Assembly: GCA_000472185.1 (NCBI GenBank)
Contig: AVDB01000005.1
Span: forward strand, 62,001 to 126,000
Direction: 5' to 3'
Source of the DNA: Rhodobacteraceae bacterium HIMB11
Lineage (GTDB): Bacteria; Pseudomonadota; Alphaproteobacteria; Rhodobacterales; Rhodobacteraceae
DNA: 64,000 bases
The translations under genes and the position numbers were made by a program. Shown one piece after another: positions 38,212 through 47,472 of the stretch (position 1 is the first letter of the stretch; each line of letters starts with the position of its first letter). The notes under the pieces are model-generated. The model was not told the DNA's origin and ran no database searches. It saw nothing but the letters and a program-made list of their open reading frames with translations.

Positions 38212-39243
38212 TCAGGCAATCATCTGCCACACCATCCCTGATATAATTGCCCCAGTCACGGCCAAGCCCAAGTAGGCGGCGAAAACACGTGGTTTCACCA
38301 GGGCCCAAACCGCAAGCGCGGCTGGAATACAGCTGACCCCGCCTGCGATCATGAAACTTAGCGCTGCGCCTGTGCTCATGCCTTGGGTCATTAATGCGTC
38401 AACCAATGGAACGGCGGCATAGCCATTCAAATAGGCGGGCGCACCGATGAATGAGGCCAGGATGATTGTTCCAATGCCTTCCCCGCCCAAGGCTTGCGCG
38501 ACCCATTCGGCAGGGATGTAGCGGATCATCAATGCCTCGATTGTGTAGGCCATTAGCAACCATTTGGTCAGGAAAACCGCGTTTTCGACGGCCGTATCGC
38601 GAAAGGCCAGTTTGCGTTCACTGTCCTGCCAAAACGCCCAAACGGGTTTCCCCTGAAACGGGGCCTTTACGCCGCAGCATCCACCAACCTTGGGCTTTTC
38701 CCGCAGGGGATCAACAAAGACAGGATTGTTTGACAGCGCCATTGTTACAAATCCCCCAAAGAGGCCCAGACCAACCGCCGCAACGGTTTTGGCGATTGCA
38801 AAATCGAATCCCAATGTTCCACTGGTGATGGCGAACATCGCAGGGTCCATCAATGGGGAGGACAGCCAAAACGCCATTACCGCGCCAAGAGGGGCACCAA
38901 CGGCCAAAAGTGCCGCAATAAACGGGATCACCTCGCATGAACAAAAGGGTGATAATCCGCCCAGCAGCGCGGCCAACACTATCATGCGGGATTGCGCCCC
39001 CTCAAACGCACGCGCCAACAATGTTTCCGCGCCTGTCGCCTTTAGATAGGCAACCGCAAGCACCGCAAAGATGATAAATGGCGCGGTACTGGTCATTGCA
39101 TTTGCTGTGAACCCCAAGGTTGCCCAAAATTCAGCAGGCAGAAACAGCGCAACACAGACATAAATTACAATGATTGCCGCGAATGCGCCGTCAATTTTTG
39201 GGAATTGGCGTGTTGATTGGCTTAGGTCAGTCATGGCATTCAT
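38212..39243 (-). CDS. Permease, UPF0718/ArsP-like
   Basis: A protein of about 343 residues with eight or more transmembrane segments in two related halves. The family motif LSPFCSCEVIPFIAALL carries a cysteine pair near residue 100, and GGCCGV follows in a central loop. The family includes ArsP, which exports trivalent organoarsenicals, and other permeases of unknown cargo. It overlaps or abuts the upstream arsR-like gene, whose product has a cysteine-rich tail, which supports a thiophilic metal(loid) or thiol-related cargo. Starts at 39243, 39234 and GTG 39261 are all possible. Confidence 0.82.
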   Translation of the reverse strand: MNAMTDLSQSTRQFPKIDGAFAAIIVIYVCVALFLPAEFWATLGFTANAMTSTAPFIIFAVLAVAYLKATGAETLLARAFEGAQSRMIVLAALLGGLSPFCSCEVIPFIAALLAVGAPLGAVMAFWLSSPLMDPAMFAITSGTLGFDFAIAKTVAAVGLGLFGGFVTMALSNNPVFVDPLREKPKVGGCCGVKAPFQGKPVWAFWQDSERKLAFRDTAVENAVFLTKWLLMAYTIEALMIRYIPAEWVAQALGGEGIGTIILASFIGAPAYLNGYAAVPLVDALMTQGMSTGAALSFMIAGGVSCIPAALAVWALVKPRVFAAYLGLAVTGAIISGMVWQMIA

Positions 39244-39571
39244 GCTCGCATGTTGGATCACAATCAGCGCAGCATTCTGTCATCAAAAATTGTGAAAGTG
39301 TTTCGATTTGATCATAGGCGACCGCCGCACAAATAATGGAGCGCCCTTGCTTTGTCTGCGTAACCAGACCCGCGTGGTTCAGTATTTTGACATGATGGGT
39401 TAGGGTTGATCCCGTGACACCACAGCGATCACCCAAGATGCCAATTGGCAAACCGTTCGGTCCCGCACGCACCAATGTGCGCAGAACGTGCAAACGTTGT
39501 TCAGACCCAAGTGCCGCAAATGTGGATGCTGCAACCTCGAGCGTCAGTGTGGAGGCGTCAAATATTTTCAT
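39227..39571 (-). CDS. ArsR-family regulator with cysteine-rich C-terminus
   Basis: A 114-residue winged-helix repressor. The HTH spans about residues 30-80, with GVTGSTLTHHVKILNHAGLV as recognition region. The C-terminus ends in CCADCDPTCEHECHD, five cysteines and two histidines in 15 residues, a likely metal(loid) sensor site. It precedes the permease gene with a short overlap, as in sensor/exporter pairs. A palindrome (39570-39593) overlaps its start codon and is the probable operator, implying autorepression. Confidence 0.85.
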   Translation of the reverse strand: MKIFDASTLTLEVAASTFAALGSEQRLHVLRTLVRAGPNGLPIGILGDRCGVTGSTLTHHVKILNHAGLVTQTKQGRSIICAAVAYDQIETLSQFLMTECCADCDPTCEHECHD

Positions 39572-39593
39572 ATTTCTAAAAATATCGAAATAT
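39570..39593. promoter_or_regulatory. Probable ArsR-type operator
   Basis: A perfect inverted repeat, ATATTTC and GAAATAT with a 10-bp AT-rich spacer, overlaps the start codon of the arsR-like gene. AT-rich palindromes at the promoter are the usual binding sites of this family. The divergent UDG-family gene starts 56 bases away and could be affected as well. Confidence 0.6.
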
Positions 39594-39648
39594 AGGCGTA
39601 CGTCAACAATTGTTTTGTATGTCCAGCGCAATGACCTATCCTTGGGGT

Positions 39649-40236
39649 ATGCCCAATTCCGTCTTTGATGAATTATCAAACTGCCGCCTGTGCGCCGAAC
39701 GATTTGGCGCGACGAAAACACAACATGAACCGCGCCCCGTTGTTTGCGGGGAACAATCCGCGCGTATTTTGATCGCAGGGCAGGCACCCGGTGCAAGGGT
39801 GCATCAAAGTGGGCTGCCCTTTACCGACCCATCTGGTGATCGTTTACGGGACTGGATGGATGTAACGGAGGCTGAATTTTACGACCCTGCCCGCATTGCA
39901 ATTTTGCCTATGGCGTTTTGTTTTCCAGGATACAACGAAAAGGGCGCTGATTTACCGCCCCCGCCGATTTGTGCTCGTACATGGCGTGCACGGGTCATTG
40001 CAGGCTTTCCAAATATTCGCCTGACGTTGGTGATCGGGCAATATGCGCAGAAATGGCATTTGCCACGGTTTAGCAACGTCACAGATACGGTTCGGGGGTG
40101 GAAAGCTCATGGATCAGACGTTTTTCCCTTGCCTCACCCATCGTGGCGCAATAACGCATGGTTAAAGAAAAACCCGTGGTTTGAAATTGATTTGTTGCCC
40201 GAACTGCGCCGTCGTATCCAAGAGGAGCTGAGATGA
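39649..40236 (+). CDS. Uracil-DNA glycosylase family protein
   Basis: A protein of about 195 residues of the UDG superfamily. The motif GQAPGARVHQSGLPFTDPSG resembles motif A of family 4/5 enzymes, and LPHPSWRNNAW resembles the HPSxxN motif B. An N-terminal CRLC pair and a later cysteine could be part of a metal or FeS site, but the full four-cysteine set of family 4 is not clear, so DNA glycosylase activity is likely but not certain. ATG 39649 was taken; ATG 39631 is an alternative. Coupled to sseB by an ATGA overlap. Confidence 0.78.
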   Translation: MPNSVFDELSNCRLCAERFGATKTQHEPRPVVCGEQSARILIAGQAPGARVHQSGLPFTDPSGDRLRDWMDVTEAEFYDPARIAILPMAFCFPGYNEKGADLPPPPICARTWRARVIAGFPNIRLTLVIGQYAQKWHLPRFSNVTDTVRGWKAHGSDVFPLPHPSWRNNAWLKKNPWFEIDLLPELRRRIQEELR

Positions 40237-41018
40237 GTGAAACAGTGATTGATCGCGCATTTGCCACCATGCAAGCCGCGCCCGAGGATGAGGCCGCGCA
40301 CCTTGCGTTTTATGAACGTGTCGCGGACGCAGAACTGTACCTATTGTTGGAAAAAGAAGCGGCCGCAGACGTCATAGAACCCAAGGTGATTGAAGGGGGT
40401 GGCGAAAATTTGGTCCTTGCCTTTGATACGGCGGACCGTCTGGCGAACTTTGCGGGCGATGTTGCGCCCTATGTCGCGCTGTCGGGTCGGGTGTTGGTAT
40501 CCTTGTTGGTTATGGAAAAAATGGGGATGGGTCTAAATCTGGGCGTTGAGAGTTCCGAGACGCTGATCCCAAGCGATTCTATTGAGTGGTTAAGCGATGC
40601 GCTGGGTGAAACCCCCGATGAGTTTGAGGCACGCCCCGCAGAATTTCTGCCACCTGCGGGTATTCCTGAACCGGTGTTAAAGGCGCTGGATACAAAACTG
40701 GTTGCGGCTGCGGGTTTGGTTGAACAGGTCTGGCTGTGTCAGGTTGTCTATGATGACGATAGCCGCGGGCATTTATTGGCGTTTATCAATGCCGAACCAA
40801 ACGCCGAACGCGCATTGGCCAAATGCACGCACGAGGCGATTGCATTTTCTGGTGTTGATGCGGCCAGTTTGGATGTCGCGTTTTTTGACGCGGACGAAAC
40901 TGCAGCGGCAGCTATTACCAAGGTTGGATTACGGTTTGAATTGCCAGAAATCGTCCAAGAAAAAATCCCCGGCTCTGCACCGGGGATGGATCCAAATTCA
41001 CCGCCAAAGCTTAAGTAA
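40233..41018 (+). CDS. SseB family protein
   Basis: A 261-residue protein with an N-terminal SseB domain (about residues 10-125, including YLLLEKEAAADVIEPKVIEG) and a C-terminal half that resembles the SseB C-terminal domain. Function is poorly known. It starts in the ATGA overlap with the UDG-family gene. The last 20 codons hold a hairpin that is an intrinsic terminator for the opposite strand, and its stop codon is 1 base from the end of the convergent flavoenzyme gene. Confidence 0.8.
   Translation: MSETVIDRAFATMQAAPEDEAAHLAFYERVADAELYLLLEKEAAADVIEPKVIEGGGENLVLAFDTADRLANFAGDVAPYVALSGRVLVSLLVMEKMGMGLNLGVESSETLIPSDSIEWLSDALGETPDEFEARPAEFLPPAGIPEPVLKALDTKLVAAAGLVEQVWLCQVVYDDDSRGHLLAFINAEPNAERALAKCTHEAIAFSGVDAASLDVAFFDADETAAAAITKVGLRFELPEIVQEKIPGSAPGMDPNSPPKLK
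40960..40987 (-). terminator. Intrinsic terminator of the betaine-demethylation operon, inside sseB
   Basis: On the minus strand ATCCCCGG pairs with CCGGGGAT (perfect 8 bp, 7-base loop) and is followed directly by TTTTTT. It begins 32 bases past the stop codon of the last operon gene (41020), wholly within the coding end of the convergent sseB gene, where it encodes the residues around IPGSAPGMD. Confidence 0.8.
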
Positions 41019-41019
41019 A

Positions 41020-43467
41020 TCAGACTTTGCAGCGCGCGCCCGTGGGGTCATACATCGGTTTCAAAGATGCTGTGGCATCCACCAAGGTACCTGCCACATC
41101 GATTTGATAGGATGATGCCAAAACATCAGCGGCACTTTCACCTGGGCATGGGACATAGCCCATGCCAACCGCGCCGCCCAAATGATGGCCATAAGACCCC
41201 GAGCTGAGATAGCCAACAATTTTCCCGTCCCGCAGGATCGGTTCATTGTGATAGAGCAGCGGTTCTGGGTCATTCAGCAGGAACTGCACCATGCGGCTTT
41301 CTGGGCCATTTTCCTTGGTCCGCAAAACAGCATCACGGCCTATGAACGCCTCTTTCTTGGTTGAAACGGCTAACCCCAAACCGGCGGCGATCACGTTATC
41401 CTCTGTTGTGATGTCGTGACCAAAGTGGCGGAATGCCTTTTCAATGCGGCAGCTGTCCATCATATGCATGCCGCAGAGTTTCAGGCCATGATCCTGACCC
41501 GCATCCCACAGGGTTTCAAAGATATGCCCCGCCTGATCCGCGCCGACATAGATTTCCCAACCCAATTCACCTACATAGGATACGCGATGCACACGTGCCA
41601 GTCCCATGCCAATTTCAATTTCTTGGGCTGTGCCAAATGGGTTGACTTCATTTGAAAAATCATTGGGTGACACGGCCTGCATCAGTTTACGCGCATTGGG
41701 CCCCATGACGGCCAACACCCCTTCGGATGCGGTGACATCGGTGATCACAACATTGCGATCGCCTGCGTGACGACGCATCCATGTTTCATCCGACAAACGT
41801 GTGGCCGCAGGTGTCACCACCAAATAGGCCGTCTCAGACAGGCGTGTGACGGTGACATCCGCCTCAATCCCTGCGCGTTCATTCAGGAATTGGGTATAAA
41901 CGATTTTTCCTACAGGAACCGACATATTCGCCCCGCAAATGTGGTTTAGAAATGCCTCTGCGTCACGGCCCTCAACCCGAATTTTCCCGAATGAGGACAT
42001 ATCGTACATTCCCACATTTTCGCGGATTGCGCGGTGTTCGCGTGCGGAATTCTCAAACCAGTTTTGGCGTTTCCAGCTGTATTGATATTCACGTTCTTGG
42101 CCGTCATCCGCGAACCAGTTCGCGCGTTCCCATCCCGCCAATTCGCCAAAGACAGCGCCGTTTTGGTCCAAGTGGTGATGGAATGGTGTGCGGCGAATAC
42201 CCCGTGCGGTGGCCTTTTGACGATAGGGGAAGTGATCCGCATAAAGCAGGCCTAAGGTTTCCTTGGATCGTTCAAATAGATAGGTTTTGTTCCCTTGGAA
42301 CGGGTTCATGCGTGAAATATCAACATCACCCAAATCAAAGGGTTTTTCGCCGCTGTCCATCCATCGCGACAGTGCCATACCCGCGCCTCCTGCGGATTGG
42401 ATACCGATTGAGTTAAAGCCTGCGGCAACCCAAACATTATCCATTTCTGGTGCGAGACCCAAGTGATAGGCATCGTCAGGCGTAAAACTTTCTGGTCCAT
42501 TGAAGAAGGTGTGAATGCCCGCCTCGCCCAACATCGGCATGCGGTTTACGGCCATTTCCAAGATGGGTTCAAAATGGTCGAAATCTTCGGGCAGTTGGTC
42601 AAATTCAAAATCTGCGGGAATGCCACCCATCGCCCATGGTTTTGAATTCGGCTCAAACGCGCCCAACATCATCTTGCCTGCGTCTTCTTTGTAATAGGCG
42701 CATTCATCGGGAACGCGCAGAACGGGCAGTTGGCTGAGCCCGTCAATTGGTTCGGACACGATATAAAAATGTTCGCACGCATGCAGCGGTACATTCACAC
42801 CCGACATGCGCCCAACTTCGTGGCCCCACATACCTGCGCAGTTCACGATCATATCGCATTCGATATGTCCACGATCTCCATCTTCGGCGACCCAATCAAC
42901 GCCGGTGACACGGCGGTCGTCTTTGTGGATGTTTGATACCCGCACGCGCTCTTGGACGATTGCGCCACGCATCCGCGCGCCTTTAGCCATGGCCAATGCG
43001 ATATTCGCAGGGTCCCCTTGACCGTCTTTGGGCAGGTAAACACCACCCACCACATTTTCCAGATTTAGGTGTTCATAGCGCGCACCAACCTCGGCAGGTG
43101 ATATTTCTTCAATTTCAACGCCGAACGCGCGGGCCATTGCGGCACTGCGGCTCAGCTCTTCCATACGTTCTTCGGTCAACGCAACGGTGATTGATCCGAC
43201 ACGTTTAAACCCTGTGGCAACCCCAGTTTCTTCTTCTAGTGCGCCATAAAGTTCCTGAGAATATTTGGCGAGCTTGGTCATATTCGCAGTCGCGCGCAAC
43301 TGGGCAATCAATCCTGCTGCATGCCATGTTGTCCCAGACGTCAGCTGTTTGCGTTCCAAAAGAACCACGTCTTTCCAACCCAATTTGGTTAGGTGATAGG
43401 CCACCGAACATCCGATGACACCACCGCCAATGATGACGACACGTGCTTTGTTTGGTAGGGTAGGCAT
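41020..43467 (-). CDS. FAD-dependent oxidoreductase-GcvT fusion, sarcosine/dimethylglycine dehydrogenase-like
   Basis: An 815-residue two-domain flavoenzyme. GGGVIGCSVAYHLTKLGW binds FAD, GTTWHAAG carries the histidine expected to hold FAD covalently, and the C-terminal half is GcvT-like (YVGELGWEIYV, then RIEKAFRHFGHDI). By family it should demethylate dimethylglycine or sarcosine and load the C1 unit on tetrahydrofolate. The ATG at 43467 has a GAGGAGT site; the frame is open to 43626. Third enzyme gene of the five-gene operon, 10 bases after the homocysteine methyltransferase gene, ending at the terminator within sseB. Which of the two operon flavoenzymes takes which substrate is not decided by sequence. 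Confidence 0.87.
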   Translation of the reverse strand: MPTLPNKARVVIIGGGVIGCSVAYHLTKLGWKDVVLLERKQLTSGTTWHAAGLIAQLRATANMTKLAKYSQELYGALEEETGVATGFKRVGSITVALTEERMEELSRSAAMARAFGVEIEEISPAEVGARYEHLNLENVVGGVYLPKDGQGDPANIALAMAKGARMRGAIVQERVRVSNIHKDDRRVTGVDWVAEDGDRGHIECDMIVNCAGMWGHEVGRMSGVNVPLHACEHFYIVSEPIDGLSQLPVLRVPDECAYYKEDAGKMMLGAFEPNSKPWAMGGIPADFEFDQLPEDFDHFEPILEMAVNRMPMLGEAGIHTFFNGPESFTPDDAYHLGLAPEMDNVWVAAGFNSIGIQSAGGAGMALSRWMDSGEKPFDLGDVDISRMNPFQGNKTYLFERSKETLGLLYADHFPYRQKATARGIRRTPFHHHLDQNGAVFGELAGWERANWFADDGQEREYQYSWKRQNWFENSAREHRAIRENVGMYDMSSFGKIRVEGRDAEAFLNHICGANMSVPVGKIVYTQFLNERAGIEADVTVTRLSETAYLVVTPAATRLSDETWMRRHAGDRNVVITDVTASEGVLAVMGPNARKLMQAVSPNDFSNEVNPFGTAQEIEIGMGLARVHRVSYVGELGWEIYVGADQAGHIFETLWDAGQDHGLKLCGMHMMDSCRIEKAFRHFGHDITTEDNVIAAGLGLAVSTKKEAFIGRDAVLRTKENGPESRMVQFLLNDPEPLLYHNEPILRDGKIVGYLSSGSYGHHLGGAVGMGYVPCPGESAADVLASSYQIDVAGTLVDATASLKPMYDPTGARCKV

Positions 43468-43477
43468 GTTAAACTCC

Positions 43478-44371
43478 TCACACGATATTATGACCAGCGT
43501 CTTTGATTTGCTTGGCCAATTCTTGGATGTGTTCTGGACCAACTTCGCAACAGCCACCAACGATGGTTGCGCCTTGGTCGATCCAATGCATTGCAAATTT
43601 TGCGTATTCAGCAGGCCCCAGATCATGACGTTCGCTTAGGGCGTCTACTGTTGGTTTATCTGTTAAAAAACCGTCCGAAATTTTTGTGAAACCATTGGCA
43701 TAGGCCCCAAAGGGCAGGCCAAATGATTTCATATCTTCCAGCGCATCTGTCACCGCCTCGGGGCGGGAACAATTGACCAAAACTGCCTCAACACGGTGAT
43801 TTTGCAAAAGGTCCGAAAGGTCCGAGACATTTTCACCAGAGCGTAGTTTTGATCCATCAAAATCATCAACAGAAAACGCAATCCAAACAGGTTTGTTGGT
43901 TTTATCCGTTGCGCGTAATGCGCCCTCTGCCTGTTTCAGGGATGACACCGTTTCGATCAGCAAAAAATCGGTCTGTTCTGCCAAATGCGCAACAATGTCC
44001 GAATATTGGTGTTCTGCATCCGTAGGTTCAGGACAGATATCAGGGCGATAGGTTGCGATCAGTGGGCCGATTGACCCCGCAACGCGACCATGACCATTGG
44101 CCCGCGCCGCATTTCGCGCAGATTTAATGGCAGCATCCCACAGACGGCGAATATCCAAATCATACCCATTGGTATCCAACCTATCCTGCAACACAGGATA
44201 GGTGTTGGTTGTGGCAATCGTTGCGCCCACGCGGAAATATTCCGCGTGAACCTGATCCATCAATTCTGGATGTTCGATCATAACCATCGTTGACCAAAGC
44301 GCGGTTGGCGTATCGCCTGAACGCTTCATCAATTCTTGGCCAATAGACCCGTCAAGAAGTGTGATGTCCAA
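43478..44371 (-). CDS. Homocysteine S-methyltransferase (betaine-homocysteine type)
   Basis: A 297-residue pterin-independent methyltransferase. DGSIGQELM opens the barrel, and the three zinc cysteines are in VNCSRPEAV and GGCCEVGPEHI. The length and GGCC motif fit BHMT/S-methylmethionine-type enzymes. Placement between two dimethylglycine/sarcosine dehydrogenase-like genes argues for betaine as methyl donor: betaine + homocysteine gives dimethylglycine + methionine. S-methylmethionine or DMSP-derived donors remain possible. Gaps are 15 bases to the upstream gene and 10 to the downstream one. Confidence 0.87.
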   Translation of the reverse strand: MDITLLDGSIGQELMKRSGDTPTALWSTMVMIEHPELMDQVHAEYFRVGATIATTNTYPVLQDRLDTNGYDLDIRRLWDAAIKSARNAARANGHGRVAGSIGPLIATYRPDICPEPTDAEHQYSDIVAHLAEQTDFLLIETVSSLKQAEGALRATDKTNKPVWIAFSVDDFDGSKLRSGENVSDLSDLLQNHRVEAVLVNCSRPEAVTDALEDMKSFGLPFGAYANGFTKISDGFLTDKPTVDALSERHDLGPAEYAKFAMHWIDQGATIVGGCCEVGPEHIQELAKQIKDAGHNIV

Positions 44372-44386
44372 TCTGACCTCCGCAGG

Positions 44387-46843
44387 TTAGGCGCGCAAAC
44401 GCTCGTTCTTTGGGTCCCACAATGGTTGATCTTCTTGCACGACGGCTTTGTGGCGTTGTCCATAAATCTCAACCTCAATCTCGGTGCCAGGAACGGCAAG
44501 ATCGGTGCGCAACATACCCAACGCGATTGAGGCATTTACACGATACCCCCATGCGCCTGATGTTGTTTCACCAACAACTTCATCCCCCTGCCACAGGGTT
44601 GACATGTATGGCGCATCACAGGCCCCTGCATCTACCGTTAGGGTGACAAAACGTTTTGCAACGCCTTGCTGTTTTTCTGTCAACATCGCGGCCTTGCCTG
44701 GAAAATCAACCTCTTTGTCCAATTTGACAAAACGGTCCAATCCGCCTTCAAGCAGGCTGTAGTCAGTGGACAAATCGCCCTTCCACGCGCGGTACCCTTT
44801 TTCGGTCCGAAGTGAGTTCAAGGCCCACATTCCGAATGGTTTTGCACCTGCATCAGTGATCGCGTCCCAAATCGCAGGAGCGGCATCATTTGCACAGTGA
44901 ATTTCCCAGCCCAATTCGCCCGCAAACGACACACGTGCCAATGCGCATTTATGGCCTGCAACGGTCCCTTCCATGCTGATCGATAGCCAAGATGCAGACA
45001 GATCATGTCCTTCGGTGATCGGTTCAAGGATTTTGCGCGCATTTGGACCTGTGACCAACAAACACTCCATCTCTTTGGTGTTGTCGGTGATTGTGATGCC
45101 TTCTGGTGCTTGACGCGTTAGGATTTCTATATCGTGCCATTGTGCCGTTGCCGCAGTGATTAGGCCAACTTCCTCTTCGGACCAGGCCATCACGGACATT
45201 TCCGTTAGGATGCGACCACGATTATCGGGGAAGTATGCCAATGAAATCCGACCCGGTTTCGGCAAACGTGATGCGGTTAGGCTGTCAACAAAATCGCGCG
45301 CGCCTTCGCCTGTGACACTGTAGCGTGAAAAGCCTGTGATTGCCAAAATTCCGCAGTTGTCCCGCACAGCTTCGCATTCTTCGCGGATGCGTTGTTCCCA
45401 CGGGCCTGCGCGGTCCCATGTTTGTGTGCTTTCTTCGCTGGTGTCATCACCCGCTTGGGCAAACCAATTTGCGCGCTCCCATCCGTTATAGGCCCCAAAT
45501 TGTGCGCCTGCGTCCTGTAGGCGGCTGTGAAGAGGAGAATGTTTTTTGTCGCGTCCCGCGGGCCATTCGTGCCATGGGAAATGCATTGCATATTCGTGAC
45601 CATAAACTTCCATACCCTTTTGGTCACAGTAATCTTGGTCGGTGTAATCAGTATAACGACGCGGATCGACAGACCACATATCCCATTCGGTTTGTCCTTC
45701 GACCACCCATTCCGCCAATACCTTGCCCGCGCCGCCAGATTGCGCGATCCCAAATGTGAATACACAAGCCTCAAACGCATTTGGCACACCCGGCATCGGC
45801 CCGATCAGCGGCAGACCATCGGGTGCGTATGGAATTGGACCGTTGATTACTCGGCTAACGCCAGAGGTGCCCAGTAGCGGGACACGCGCCATGGCGTCCT
45901 CGATATACCACTCAATCCGTTCAAGATCGTCTGGATAGAGTTGGAAGCTAAAGTCATCGGGCATCGGATCATTTGGTGTCATCCAGTGGCCCTTACAGTT
46001 GCGCTCATAGGGGCCAAGGTTAAAGCCGTGCTTTTCCTGACGTAGGTAATAACTGCTATCCACATCGCGCAGTAGGGGCAGTTTGTGTCCTGTTTCTTTT
46101 GTATAGGCCTCGATTTCTGGGACCTCTTCTGAGAGCAGATATTGATGGGACATAACCATCATTGGCACGGTACGACCACCATATGGTTTGAACCATTCGC
46201 CAACACGTTGCGCGTAATATCCCGCGGCGTTCACAACGTATTCGCAGCGAATGTCACCCCTTTCTGTATGAACGATCCATTCGCCGTTTTCGCGGCTGAC
46301 CCCAGTGGCAGGCGTAAAGCGCAGGATTTGCGCGCCCATATCACGCGCACCTTTGGCAAGCGCCTGTGTTAACTGCGCAGGGTCAATGTCACCGTCATGC
46401 GGATCATAAAGTGACCCTGCCAGATCATGCGTTTCAAGGAATGGATAGCGTTCCTGTGTTTCCGTAGGGTTAAGGATTTCGATTGGCATGCCCTGATATC
46501 GGCCCATGCCCGCCGCGCGTTCAAATTCTTGCATCCGTTCTTTTGAGTGTGCCAGACGAATTGAACCTGTGACGTGATAGTTCATGGGATAATCAACCGC
46601 TTTGCCCAACCCGCGATACAGTTCGGTTGAGTACCGCTGCATGTTCATAATTGACCAGCTGGTCGAAAATGTTGGAACGTTGCCCGCTGCGTGCCATGTC
46701 GATCCAGCAGTCAGTTCGTTCTTTTCAAGAAGGACACAGTCGCTCCAGCCCATTTGGGCTAAATGATACAGGCAGGATGCGCCAACAGCGCCCCCTCCAA
46801 TGATGACGACGCGTGCAGTGGTTGGAAATTCTGACATTTTCAT
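44387..46843 (-). CDS. FAD-dependent oxidoreductase-GcvT fusion, dimethylglycine dehydrogenase-like
   Basis: An 818-residue two-domain flavoenzyme. GGGAVGASCLYHLAQMGW binds FAD, AGSTWHAAG has the covalent-FAD histidine, and the C-terminal half is GcvT-like (SFAGELGWEIHC, then LRTEKGYRAWKGDL). It differs clearly from its operon neighbour after the WHAAG motif (NVPTFSTSWSI against LIAQLRATANM), which suggests separate substrates. A CAGGAG site precedes two ATGs six bases apart (46843 and 46837); either may be used. It follows the LysE gene by 20 bases. Confidence 0.87.
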   Translation of the reverse strand: MKMSEFPTTARVVIIGGGAVGASCLYHLAQMGWSDCVLLEKNELTAGSTWHAAGNVPTFSTSWSIMNMQRYSTELYRGLGKAVDYPMNYHVTGSIRLAHSKERMQEFERAAGMGRYQGMPIEILNPTETQERYPFLETHDLAGSLYDPHDGDIDPAQLTQALAKGARDMGAQILRFTPATGVSRENGEWIVHTERGDIRCEYVVNAAGYYAQRVGEWFKPYGGRTVPMMVMSHQYLLSEEVPEIEAYTKETGHKLPLLRDVDSSYYLRQEKHGFNLGPYERNCKGHWMTPNDPMPDDFSFQLYPDDLERIEWYIEDAMARVPLLGTSGVSRVINGPIPYAPDGLPLIGPMPGVPNAFEACVFTFGIAQSGGAGKVLAEWVVEGQTEWDMWSVDPRRYTDYTDQDYCDQKGMEVYGHEYAMHFPWHEWPAGRDKKHSPLHSRLQDAGAQFGAYNGWERANWFAQAGDDTSEESTQTWDRAGPWEQRIREECEAVRDNCGILAITGFSRYSVTGEGARDFVDSLTASRLPKPGRISLAYFPDNRGRILTEMSVMAWSEEEVGLITAATAQWHDIEILTRQAPEGITITDNTKEMECLLVTGPNARKILEPITEGHDLSASWLSISMEGTVAGHKCALARVSFAGELGWEIHCANDAAPAIWDAITDAGAKPFGMWALNSLRTEKGYRAWKGDLSTDYSLLEGGLDRFVKLDKEVDFPGKAAMLTEKQQGVAKRFVTLTVDAGACDAPYMSTLWQGDEVVGETTSGAWGYRVNASIALGMLRTDLAVPGTEIEVEIYGQRHKAVVQEDQPLWDPKNERLRA

Positions 46844-46863
46844 GCACTCCTGTTTTTCGTGTT

Positions 46864-47472
46864 TTATCTAGCAGCCAGTCCAAGCAATATTCCGTATGCG
46901 ACAAAACATGCTGCCAGTATGCGTTGGATCCAGAAATTAGTGATGTGATCAAGTGCGCGGCGCCCAAGGTGTGCCCCAAGTGCGCAATAGCCTGTGTAGC
47001 TTAGCGTGGTTAGGATCAGCGCAGTGGGTACAATCACCCACATTTGCGTGCCAATAGGAACGGCGGGTTCCGCGAATTGGGAAAAGGCGGCGATGTAACC
47101 AGCAAGGGATTTTGGGTTTATCGCCGCGATTAGAAACGCTTTCACATAAAGCGTTCTGTGTGAAACCATGCTGTTTTTTCGTGGGTGCCCCGCCAGCATC
47201 CAGTTTCGAACACCGAGCCAAATCAAAAATACAACGCCGCTCCAGCGTAGGATTTCAAACAGCAATGGGGATGTTAAAATCAACGCAGATACCCCAACAG
47301 CCGAAAATCCAAGGAACAAACACGCTTGCGTTAGGATCCCAAGGACGCAGATCAAGCTTTTCCGAAATCCGATATCAATGGCTGTTTGAATACAGTTAGC
47401 GGCATTCGGGCCTGGGGTTGTCACAAATAACACCCAGAACGTTGCGAATATGAACCATCCCTCAATGCTCAT
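46864..47472 (-). CDS. LysE/RhtB family exporter
   Basis: A 202-residue membrane protein with six hydrophobic segments and the family motif TTPGPNAANCIQTAIDIGFR near residues 18-37. LysE/RhtB proteins export amino acids such as lysine, threonine or homoserine. The ATG follows the regulator's TAA stop with no gap. In this operon the cargo could be methionine, glycine or an intermediate of betaine breakdown; that is inference from context only. Confidence 0.85.
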   Translation of the reverse strand: MSIEGWFIFATFWVLFVTTPGPNAANCIQTAIDIGFRKSLICVLGILTQACLFLGFSAVGVSALILTSPLLFEILRWSGVVFLIWLGVRNWMLAGHPRKNSMVSHRTLYVKAFLIAAINPKSLAGYIAAFSQFAEPAVPIGTQMWVIVPTALILTTLSYTGYCALGAHLGRRALDHITNFWIQRILAACFVAYGILLGLAAR

